A DNA stretch of 64,000 bases from NCBI GenBank assembly GCA_023213395.1, contig CM041465.1, positions 204,731,741 to 204,795,740 of the forward strand. The letters run 5' to 3'. Shown in pieces: positions 22,251 through 31,960 of this stretch. The notes below the pieces were generated by a model. The model did no database searches, was not told the DNA's origin, and saw only the letters and a list, made by a program, of their open reading frames with translations. This DNA is from Cycas panzhihuaensis. Lineage: Eukaryota; Cycadophyta. The position numbers and the translations under genes were made by a program. Numbering within the stretch: position 1 is the first letter of the stretch; every line of letters starts with the position of its first letter.

Positions 22251-22359
22251 TATTCGATACACCTACAATCAAATATACTCTTTAGTTTATAGATTTACTT
22301 AAGAGCTTATAAAGATGGTTTTTTCTCATACCTTTTGTGACCATTTTTATTTTATGATC

Positions 22360-22790
22360 ACTGATAATCGACTTTTCATTCTTAAAGAGAACACTCATTC
22401 CATTGTCTATTATTTGACTAACGAAAACTAGAATTTTTAAAAATTAGGCATGTACAAAATGTTCTCCATATAACAATAATTTTAGTCTAGAGTTATAATT
22501 GGAAACACTCCAATACCTTTGATATTCAATATTTTATTGTCTCCCAGAGACATAGTATGTACCGATGCTTCCCACATGTGCTTGAACCAGTCAAGCCTGT
22601 TTGTCATATGTTTGGAAGTACCCAAATCTATATACTAGACATCACTATATCTTTTATTTTATATTGCCATATTTTGATGATCATCTACAATATGCAAATT
22701 GTCTCTCTGATGTTGATTAGCCTATAATAATCAACAATATCTTTTGATATGTCTTGGTTTCTTGCAGTAATGGTAGGTTCTCTGAGACAT
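22360..22790 (-). pseudogene. Copia D zinc knuckle and protease
   Basis: Minus strand. A zinc knuckle near 22735-22775 reads YCKKPRHIKRYC, keeping Cys-His-Cys with the first Cys lost. The protease active site YIDLGTSKHMTNRLDWF (near 22580-22640) is an altered D-S-G-A-S with the catalytic Asp kept. GIGVFPI and ENILYMPNF (22450-22520) match the copia protease tail. Several stops are present. Confidence 0.75.
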
Positions 22791-24211
22791 TTTTATTAAG
22801 TAGAAAAAATAAACATATTTCACTCATTTTAATATTAAAACACAACGAAACAACCATGATAACTATACATGATGGGTGTTTAAACAACCCTATGTAGACA
22901 TACTTTGATTTTATTAAGAAACATTGACTAAAGAATCTTTGGTCACCATGTATAGTGCCAACAAAATATACTAAGTCATCAGACACCACATAGGGAACCA
23001 AAATCTACCCATATGTCCAAGCTTATTACATAGAACTTGAAAAAGTACAATGTAAAAATATTCTCTATTTTGTTATAGGATTCTTGTATAACCCATAAAA
23101 AGATTTTTAACCTTATGAATCCATGTGACCAGGGTCTAACACATGAGTGGGCCACACACCTCAACTAAAAGTTAAAAATAATTTAATGTATGAATAACAT
23201 TACAAAACAAAAAAAAAAATATTTTTTAACCTCAAATTTATATGCCTCAAATTTATATATTGAATATTCGTTGGTTGATTCGTTGACTTGTATACATCTG
23301 TATTCGATGAATTTTGTCTCAATCGATTCAATTCTTTTGAAGTCGTTTGGTTTAATTCTTGGCGTTGTCGATTCACTTCACTGGTTTCCGCAACTAGTTG
23401 TCTCCTCCATTTGGTGTTTGATTTCCTTCTGTAATCAAAGTCACTAGTCACCATGGCACCCCAAAGATAAGGCTTCCCACAGCTCTCATGATTCCCCTCC
23501 AATTCTGTCCAATGTATAGTCCCATACAAGGGAATACACAAAAAAAAAAAAGAACACGAAGAGCTTTGAGGCTTGATACCTTCAACAGAGACAAGGCTCA
23601 TAGAAACCCTCATTTGGATGAATTACAACCTAATTTTTTGCTTACCAAGAGAGCTCATGTACCTTACTTCATAGAATTTATAGGAGATTAATGGAGGAGC
23701 ACTAGGTCATCATAATAGAGAAAACAATAATGAGTTAATATGTAATGCTTTGAGGGGAAGCAATGGAACAGAATAGCGATGTAACGCCCATCATTAGTGT
23801 TTGCTGAAACATACAAGCATGAATTGTTTCCTGATTGTTCCCTAATATGATAAAGTTGGTCATGAGAAGTTTCCTCACTTGCTTCACACCATACTCCTAT
23901 CCTTATCAATATTCTGTAAGTAATTGAGGTCTTGCGGCAGTGTGTATGACACCATCTATGCCTCCTCCACTAACTTCTTTAAGTCTCTTAAATACTTGTT
24001 TCTTCATCCTTTGCAGGGATCAATACATAGGATTGCCATGGCCCTAACTATTTATAAGGGAAGTCATGTGTCTCATGGTATTTTAAAAAAACTTTAAAAA
24101 AAAGAAAAGAAAATTATGTTGTTATATTATCCCTAAAGAAGCAAGCAAACATTAGATCTTTGGTTAATACCAAAGTTTAAATATGTGGATAATAGAATCC
24201 AATACATCAAA
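22791..24211 (-). other. Copia D gag/leader region, unclassified
   Basis: The gag core and leader should lie here, but I cannot recognise a gag motif in either strand. Open stretches such as 22717-23001 and 23200-23613 on the minus strand match no family I know. An additional insertion may be present between about 23,150 and 24,170. No primer site is clear next to the LTR at 24212. Confidence 0.4.
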
Positions 24212-24491
24212 TGTATCAAAAAATACATGGATAGAATTAGGTAGAATTAATCTATCTATAAGTTGAATTTCTTATTCATTGAGAATAATCACCTCTAACT
24301 ATTATTTACAATGCATATGATACAACCTTAATATATACTTAGGATCTGTAATGGTCCATACAAGAATCTGTAACTATCCTGATACTTGTCATAAGTCTAT
24401 TTAGGACTTTTTAATAACTTCTATGACACATGTCATTATCTTTGATGACTCACACCTTATTTTGTCCTCATATGAACATTAATTTCAATCA
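24212..24491 (-). repeat. Copia D 5' LTR (intact copy)
   Basis: An uninterrupted 280-bp LTR, homologous across its length to 13555-13651 plus 20837-21014. On the sense strand it begins TGATTGAAATTAATG. It also shows the sequence at the copia E insertion site before insertion (ctattatttacaatgc). Confidence 0.82.
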
Positions 24492-24769
24492 AACAAATAT
24501 AAAATTATAAAAAAATAAAATTGACAAAAAATAATAATACACAAATAAAAATAAATGAACATTAAGATCACAATGACACTCTTAAGGTGGTAGGATACCA
24601 CACCTTTAATGACAACAACATACCATCACAACACTTGGATAATACTAAAAGATAGTACTTGTATTGCAGTATCATTTGATGGGACAACTTCTTAATTACA
24701 TACAATAGTAATGATATTCAAGATACTACACTCTAAGGATTACATAAATATATATGGAGCTCTATGGCC
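24492..24769. other. AT-rich spacer, no gene seen
   Basis: A-rich sequence between copia D and LINE C with no coding potential or element end other than the LINE C duplication at 24770. It continues at 31049 once LINE C is removed. Confidence 0.5.
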
Positions 24770-24782
24770 ACTACACAACCTT
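24770..24782. repeat. LINE C target-site duplication, left
   Basis: actacacaacctt is identical to 31036-31048. Confidence 0.9.
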
Positions 24783-25373
24783 GTATTGAAGTAAAAATTG
24801 ATTAAGATCTAAGGAGATGAAAGCTTAGACGGTTTGTGGGCGTTTGTAGGGTTTTGCGTCTGCATTTCTATGGCAGCGATCTACGATAGGGTTTCCATCG
24901 ACTTGGCGGCAACGGGGGCTCGTTCTTCCTCTGGATACGGCCCCAGGTTTCTTCTCGGGGATCTGGATGCCACAGCACCTATCCTCCTTATTCCCTGTAG
25001 CTTCCCAAATTAGAAATGGAGCTGCGAGAGTAGCTCTTCAAGTTGCAGGCCGATACTCTAACTTTGTAACGACCGTGGTGAGAAAGGGGTTTAGGCAGCC
25101 ACATCCTTTGGCACAGGGAAGGGCGAAGATTCGTGACAATTTTGGTTCTTCCTCAGTCTAACGATGGCTAATAAACAAGCATAGTAAGCTTGGTAGATCT
25201 GCAGCCGGGTTTCTTCTTCTAGGGTGTAAGATCTACTTCATTCCAGAGTATAGATTCAAGGGCGAAGGACTGCTAAAGTCTGTAGTGGTTATCTGTCTTC
25301 TAAGGGCCATGGTAATCTCTATATAGACTTGCATGTAGCCTATGAGTTTTTGCTTTAGTTTCTATTTTTAATC

Positions 25374-26660
25374 ATGGTAGAGGACCAAATCTTTCAAAAC
25401 CAGAACTACATTCCTACACAGGGGAGATCATACTCTGATGTTTTAAGAGCCAATAATGATGAGCTCTATGATTTAACACCTATTATTCAAGACAATAAAG
25501 TCATATTGAAAATCCCCAAGGATTAGTGGAGAAAACAGAAAAATATTAGGAAAATTGCCTTGTGGGTCGCTTCTCTAGACCCAGAACGGGGTTGGAAACC
25601 ATCAGAAGCTGGACTAGAAACAAATGGAAAATGACTAGTAATGTGGAAGTTATTGCTATGCCAAATGGCTACGTCCTTTTTAAATTCTTATCCTCTAAAG
25701 ATATGGCCAATATCCTCCTTAAGGGACCCTGGATGCTAGAGAAGAAAGCTTTAATTCTTGAAAAATGGCATAGAGATTTTGATCCCTTAGTACCCAGGAT
25801 TAAGCAAGCCCTAATTTGGATTCAACTTCTGGGACTCCCTTTGTACCATTGGAACCTAGAGGTTCTAAAGGGGATTGTGAAAGTTATGGGACCTCTCCTA
25901 GCTATGGATTCTACAGCCAAGAATAGAAGCAGACTCATTAACGCTAGCTTCTGCGCTCTGGCTAGGATTGATAAACCCCTCCTGGACGAACTTTGGATTG
26001 ATATGGCAGATCAGAGCTGGGCACAACCCTTACTATACGAAATGGAGAACTTCATATGCTCGATCTGTAGAAAACTGGGTCATTTACCTAAGTAATGCCT
26101 AGGCGAAAAGAACAAAGAGGGAGAAAAGCAGGAGGAAACCTTAGGGTCGAATCCTTAAGAGTCGACAATACAAGGTGATCATACCCCAGAGTTGCAAGGC
26201 GACCCCACTACTCAGGTCCAAGACGGTAGTCCTTTTAAGGTGCAAATTGGTTGCCCTCTGGAGCCACAAGGGGAGGCTACCCACCCAGGGGAGTTAGATC
26301 AAGACTTCGACCCTAATGAGGAGGACACCCTTTCAGAACCAGGGGAGCAGGAGAATCAGGGTTCAGGACTATAGGAGAACCTTGAAGGGAAAGCCAACTG
26401 AGGGGAATTTACCCCAGTTGGATCAGGGCCACTGACCTAGCCTCCTTTGATACATACAGATGAGGTCCAGAAGAAGACTCTTGATTTAGGATTTAAAAAA
26501 TGGGTGGTCAGGCCTCCCCTAAAATTGATCAGAGAAAGAGAAGTGGCTACCTAAGTAGACCAGGGCAACCAGAAAACTCTCAACGATGGCTTTCTCAAAG
26601 GTCCTAGACTCAGATCTAGAGCGGAGGGACGAGACCCCCCTAAAGGAGAGACCTCATAGG
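25374..26660 (+). pseudogene. LINE C ORF1, DUF4283-like
   Basis: ATG at 25374 (MVEDQIFQNQNYIPTQGRSY) aligns with the ORF1 start of LINE A through GRSY-DV-R-N. After a TAG near 25525 and a frameshift near 25560, the DUF4283 core runs open 25562-26095: GRFSRPRTGLETIRSW, NKWKMTSNVEVIAMPNG, GPWMLEKKALILEKWHRDFD, LLGLPLYHWNLEVLKG. A zinc knuckle CSICRKLGHLPK-stop-C ends it, with the stop at a position where LINE A has Gln. The hydrophilic C-terminal part contains more stops. Confidence 0.85.
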
Positions 26661-26682
26661 CGTGGAAGCAAAGGAGGAAGAG

Positions 26683-29600
26683 ATGAAGCTTATATCGTGG
26701 AACGTTAGGGGGCTGAACGCCCCCTCGAAATAGAGAATTATTAGGTATATGCGAGCAAGAGAAATCCCAGACTTACTATTTATACAAGAAACAAAGTTAA
26801 ACCTGGAAAATAGCCTAAGAGCTAGAAACAAAATATGGAGGAATGCCGAGGGTAGAGAAGTAGGAAGTAACCAAGGGTCTGGTGGTCTAATGGTCCTTTG
26901 GAACCTGGATGTTTCACTTGGAGAAACCTTTATGGAGGAGGACTCCTTTATCTCTATGTGGCTAATTAATAGAAGGAACAATTTGAGATGGCTTGTTACA
27001 AATATGTATGCCCCAAATCTTCAAGGAGATAGGAAGAGACTATGGGACAGAATCTTGGAGGTCCACAGGGATTATGGTGCCCCTTGGCTAGTGGCGGGAG
27101 ACTTTAATACAACGTTATTCCTGGGGGACAAGAAGGGGGGTCTTGAAAGATGGACAAATAGTATGCATGAGTTCGGTGGCTTCCTATAGTAGGGAGGGTT
27201 TGTGGACGTGAAGCTGAGGGGCGTATCATATACCTAGTCCAACAAGAGGCTTGGCAATCAACTTATCCAAATCAAACTAAACAGAGTGCTAGTCAATTAT
27301 GACTAGGTGAGATGCTACAAAGACTTTACCCTAAAGGCCCTTCCAAAATTAAGATCAGACCACTCTCCCCTCTAGTTTTAGTTTCTGGATTACAAAAAAA
27401 ATATGGGATCTCCCTTTATATTTGAAATGATGTGGCTTTGGCACCCTGACTTTCAAAAAAGAATGGAGGAATGGTGGAGGGTCTAAATACGTGGTCATGC
27501 CATGTTCAGATTCTCAAAGAAGTTAGATTGGGTGAAAAGACAAGCAAAAGCATGGAATAAGGAGGTCTTCCAGGACATTCATGCTTTCAAGGACTAAACG
27601 ATCATGGACCTAAAGGAAATTGAGAATAAGATTCAACGGGAGGGTAGATCTCAAGATTTAGACAAGATGGAAAGGGATATGGTTGAAAGGCTAGAGGAGA
27701 TTCTAAGCAAAGAGGAAATTCGCTGGAGGCAAAAAATCCAGGGTCATATGGCTGGCTGAAGGGGATAGAAATACCAAATTTTTCCACATGACTACTGTTA
27801 AGTAAAGAGTGAGTAATAGGATTCCGTGCCCTCAAAGGGATGACGACTCGGTAGCAAAATCCTCGAAAGACTTGAAGGATCTGATAAGCGACTACTTCAA
27901 GGATTTATTTACTGAACTGTAGGATGGGGACAAGGAGGTTAGGAAGGATTTTATGAGGAACATCCCCAGGCTGGTTAATGACTCCTAGAATTCAAGGTTG
28001 ATAGCTCCTTTCACTCAGGATGAGGTTAAAACTATAATTTTTGACATGAAGAGGGACAAAGCTCCAGGGCCTGACGGTTTCCCTCTGGGATTTTTTTAGG
28101 GATTTTGGGATATTATGAAAGATGACCTCATGGAGGCCTTGCAGGAGTTCCATACAAATCATAAGATCCTGTAGGAATGGCAAGCTACATTTCTTCTTCT
28201 TATCCCGAAAAAGGAGGGGGCTAAGCGAATGGAGGAGTTCTGCCCCATTAGCCTCTGCAATGTCAAGTACAAGATCTTAACCAAGGTTCTAGCCAACAGA
28301 CTAAAGAAATTCATGCCTAGCATTACTTCTCATAACCAGGATGGTTTTCTCTAGGGTAGGAAGATTTTTTATGGTATTATAGTGGTTCATGAAATAATCC
28401 ACTCAGCAAAGGAGAGGAAGGAGCCCACAATGCTCATTAAGATTGACCTTGCGAAGGCTTTCGATAGAGTCTCTTGGGACTGCCTTCTTGAGTGCTTAGA
28501 GGCATTTGGCTTTGGGGAGACATGGCGGGATTGGATTAAACTCTGCATATCTAGCCCCCAATATTCGGTAATTATCAACGACACTTCTTCCAATTTCTTC
28601 CCAGGCTATAGAGGTTTGAGACAAGGGGATCCTCTCTCCCCTTTTCTCTACATTTCTATGGCTAAAATGTTGGGTAGAACCATAGAGGCAGTTAAAAGAC
28701 AATGGATTATCAAGGGTTTAAAGTTGACATCTCATGTGGGCAATATTGTTCATCACCAATTTGTGGATGAAAATATCTTTTTGGGGAAGGCCGCTATTAA
28801 AGAGGCCTCTAAGATCAGAGAAGGCTTAAGATATTTCGAATTGGCCACGAACCAGAAGGTTAACTTGAACAAAAGTAGTGTTTACTTTCTTAACACCTCG
28901 GGGACTACCTAAAGAAGGATTAGCAATATCTTGGACATGGGTATTAAGAAGCTACCCACCTCCTACCTTGGTATGCCCCTATTTGTTGGCAAGATGTCTA
29001 AGGATATGTGGAACCCTCTCATCGATCGAATGCAAAGGACGTTGGTTGGGTGGAAAGGTGCCCTCCTTAGCTTAGTAGGGAAGCTCCAGCTTGTGGCCTC
29101 TACTCTTCAAAGCATTCTAGTATTCTAGATGTCCATCTTTAGAATACTGGTTAGCATTTTAGCTATGCTTGAATCCACCAAGAAAATATTCCTCTGGTTC
29201 GAAGTCAAGGATAAGGATAGGATTCACCTAGTGAGTTGGAACAAGGTTTTCACCCCGAAGTGGGCCGGAGGCCTTAATCTAAGAAGAATTTTAGTTTTTA
29301 ATATTTCCCTGGCAGCCAAGTTGGGATGGCACCTAGTCAAGGGTGGTAAGAGACTGTGGGAAAAGATCCTTTCTCAGAAGTCTCTTCAAGGCGATTCACT
29401 CCTTGAGAACTTGGCTCATCCAACCAGCTCAGTTGTTTGGAGAAGCATCCTCAAAGCTTGGAATGCGGTGAGAGATGGCATGAAATGGAGTCTAGGCGAT
29501 GGCAGCTCCATAAGGTTTTGGGAAGATGCTCGGTGTAGCGATAAAATCCTAAAGCATTGTCCTGATCTAGCTCCCCTCTAGGCCCCTTATGAAAGATTAT

Positions 29601-30860
29601 ATGGTTCTCTCGTTAAGGATTACTGGACTAGATCTGGCATAGCCAAAAATTAGAGAAGCTTTGAGGACATCCAGAGGGAGCAACTATTTCAGGATAGTCT
29701 TACTAAGCTCAAAAGGATTCTTGATAAATGTTATATCCCCAAGACCGCCCTTGCAGACACTGTCGTTTGGTCCTCTAATCAATTCAGGGAGTACTCGGCC
29801 AGGTAGGGCCACCTCTTCCTCTACTCAGAGAGAGGTGACCTGAGGAATAAGACTTTGGAAGGGGTCTGGAAACTAGCTCTCTTCCCTAAGATTGCTATAT
29901 TTTGGTGGATCTGTCTTAAGAAGAAAATTCTTACTGTGGATAACCTCAAAAAGAGAGGTTTTCACATGACTAATAGGCGCATCTTATGTTGCAATGAGGA
30001 GGAAACTATGGATCGTCTTCTCCTTTGGTGCCCTTACTCTAGAGAGGTCTGGGGGCTCCTGCTTGGTAAATTGGTGGTGAGCTGGACTTTTTTCGAAAAT
30101 GTTGAAGACGAATGGTCTGCTTGGCTTAGTCCCTTCAGGAGCAGAGTCTTAAGCATCATATGGAGAAGTGTTGTCCCAGTGTTGTCCTAGAACATATGGA
30201 AGGAGAGGAACAAAAGGAATTTCCAGGAAAGGCAGATGGACCCGTATGCTATTTTTAACAAAATCTCTTTGGAAATTAGGGAGAATATTAATCACATCAA
30301 GGAAAAGCAAATTGCCTTAGTGGAAAGTAAGATCCTGTTAAATTGGGGGATACGACTGATATTTAAGGTAGTTAAGGCAAAATCTAAACCTTGGATTCCT
30401 CCTGAGGAGCTTTGGTTAAAAATTAAATTTGATGGGGCTTCAAAAGGTAACCCTGGTGAAGTTGGGGACGGGGAGATTTGCAGAGACAATTTTAGAAACC
30501 CTATTTGGGCATTTGTAGATTACTATAATCAACAAACAAACTACTATGCAGAAATGAATGCTATGTTTAAGGCCGTTGAGTTAGCCCTGGACTGTGGTTC
30601 CAAGAGATTGGTTATCGAAGGGGATTCTTTGATGGTTATAAATTCGCTGAAGGGCATGGCTTCCCTGGGTTGGAGATTCCAACCCATTATCAAATATACG
30701 ATGGAGATCCCCAAGGGCTTAGACAACACCCGGATTCAGCACATATTAAGGGATGGTAACAAAGTGGTTGATTTTTTGGCTAACTAGGGGGTTAGGCATA
30801 AAAAAGCTACTATTTGGAGGCAGGATTTCCCTGAGGAACTTATGGTTCTGGTTGAAAAGG
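26683..30860 (+). pseudogene. LINE C ORF2: endonuclease-RT-RNase H
   Basis: ATG at 26683 (MKLISWNVRGLNAPSK). Endonuclease motifs kept are FIQETKL, WLVTNMYAPN, VAGDFNTTL (27091-27117) and RSDHSPL (27353-27373), so catalytic Asp and His positions look intact. The RT shows DKAPGPDGFPLGFF, LCNVKYKILTKVLANRLK, KIDLAKAFDRVSWD, RGLRQGDPLSPFLY, then FVDEN at 28759-28773: the second catalytic Asp of the box is Glu. zf-RVT residues include CCNEEETMDRLLLWCPYSREVW (29985-30050). RNase H keeps FDGASKGNPGEVG, YAEMNAM, EGDSLMV and VVDFLAN. About 16 of the 20 or so stops are TAG. The enzyme is dead. Confidence 0.92.
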
Positions 30861-31013
30861 ATAGGATTTGAGATAGCTAGCCATGGGGCTTGTCCTGGCG
30901 ATGTAATTTCTATGCTTAGACTGTGGGGTTGTCACAGTCCTCTTTGACTTGGTTGACACTAGCTTCTTGATGTACTAGCTTGTGGGATCATGTTTTCAAA
31001 CCCACATATTATT

Positions 31014-31029
31014 CATTTTTTACCTTATC
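31014..31029 (+). other. LINE C 3'-terminal motif
   Basis: cattttttaccttatc precedes the A-tail and differs by one base from the end of LINE A (5933-5918 minus). It defines the family 3' end. Confidence 0.7.
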
Positions 31030-31035
31030 AAAAAA

Positions 31036-31048
31036 ACTACACAACCTT
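31036..31048. repeat. LINE C target-site duplication, right
   Basis: actacacaacctt, exact match to 24770-24782, immediately after the A-tail. Confidence 0.9.
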
Positions 31049-31083
31049 ATACTTATACATATGGGATATTAAGAAGATAGAAT

Positions 31084-31188
31084 AAGTAGAAGATATAAGA
31101 GAAGATAAGAGAGAGAAGAAGTAGAAGATATAAGAGAAGATAAGAGAAAGAAGAAGTAGAAAATATAAGTGAATAAAAGACAAGGTAA
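31084..31188 (+). repeat. 35-bp minisatellite, three units
   Basis: Units start with aagtagaa at 31084, 31119 and 31154. The first two are nearly identical (aagtagaagatataagagaa and onwards); the third is diverged. The purine content is very high on the plus strand. Confidence 0.85.
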
Positions 31189-31399
31189 GTTAGGGGTTGG
31201 ATCCCTCATAAACCCCCCCTTAAAAAAACTTTGCTTTGCTCTCATATCTTATTTTCATCTTTTTTTTATTCAGCATTGCCATTGTATACATGTGAATGAT
31301 TTATTCTCTAGATCCATCATTTCTTCATTCAAAACCTAAATGCATGATCATGTGTATGATCACCTTTTAATGATTTAGACCCCTAGGCTAGTTTAACCT

Positions 31400-31960
31400 T
31401 CTCTTTAGATGTAGAAGGTTTAGTTAGCCTTTTTACCTCAATCTAAATCTTAAATACTTCAAGAGCTAAGCACTTCTCAATAGTCTCTTCATAGAAAATA
31501 AGCCCTAGTTTGAGAATGTCAAGGTGTATCTAGAGTCTCAAGGTATTGATGAAGATATCAAAAAGTAAGTCGTTGACCAAGGGAGCTTGATAAGAGTGAA
31601 CTAAATCTTTAAAATAACAAATAAAGTCACATGATGACTCTTCTCCATCTTGTTTAACTAAGAGCATAGCTTTAGCACTAATCTCAAATAGCCTAGCCAT
31701 ATTAAAATAGCTTATAAAAGTGTCAACCAACTATTAGAAAGAGAAGAAAGATGTAGGTATTAGTATGTAGAACCACTTTAATGCATTACCCTGAAAGGTC
31801 TTTGGAAATAACTACATCATCAAATAGTCATAAGGGATCTAGTCAATGCATGTATGAGTAAAAACTTGCACATGTTATGCTAGATCTTAGGTTGACTCCC
31901 CTAAAAATTTAGGCAACTCAAACATGAAAGGAGATAGTGGAGAGAGAAGAACATCTTGTG
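31400..31960 (-). pseudogene. Ty3/gypsy gag fragment
   Basis: Minus strand, read from about 31,960: LPKFLGEST, then HVQVFTHTCID and LFPKTFQGNALKWFY, two stops, then an open segment LVDTFISYFNMARLFEIS-AMLLVKQDGEESSCDFI-FKDLVHSYQAP. This is the Retrotrans_gag pattern of plant gypsy elements (a KLFP..F.G.AL.W.Y motif followed by a Q-rich E-S--F--R/K stretch). No protease or RT follows at lower coordinates before the LINE C boundary, and no LTR pair was recognised. It is a gag-only relic, or the rest is beyond recognition. Confidence 0.72.

Larger units (their letters stand above)
13555..24491 (-). mobile_element. Copia D, degraded Ty1/copia element
   Basis: Two related LTRs bound this minus-strand element. 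The 5' LTR is at 24212-24491. The 3' LTR is at 13555-13651 plus 20837-21014, split by copia E. Its own length is about 3.75 kb once copia E is removed. Internal domains on the minus strand, in order, are zinc knuckle, protease, GAG-pre-integrase and integrase, the copia order. RT and RNase H are missing between about 21,340 and the 3' LTR, so the element is internally deleted. Flanking bases ataaa and acaaa are a possible decayed target duplication. Confidence 0.8.
24783..31035 (+). mobile_element. LINE C, near full-length L1-type element
   Basis: A plus-strand LINE of 6,253 bp lies between 13-bp duplications. It has a 5' UTR with a GC-rich stretch near 24830-24960, ORF1 from 25374, ORF2 from 26683, a 3' UTR and a short A-rich tail (aaaaaa at 31030-31035). 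Same family as LINEs A and B by protein, but older: ORF2 contains about 20 in-frame stops. The LINE-like GC-rich start at about 24828 leaves 45 bases at the 5' end that do not resemble LINE A and may be extra bases added at integration. Confidence 0.92.

Noticed and set aside
22717-23613. Minus-strand frames of 94 and 137 codons in copia D
   Set aside because: The first overlaps the zinc knuckle in a different frame and the second has no recognisable family; not called as genes.
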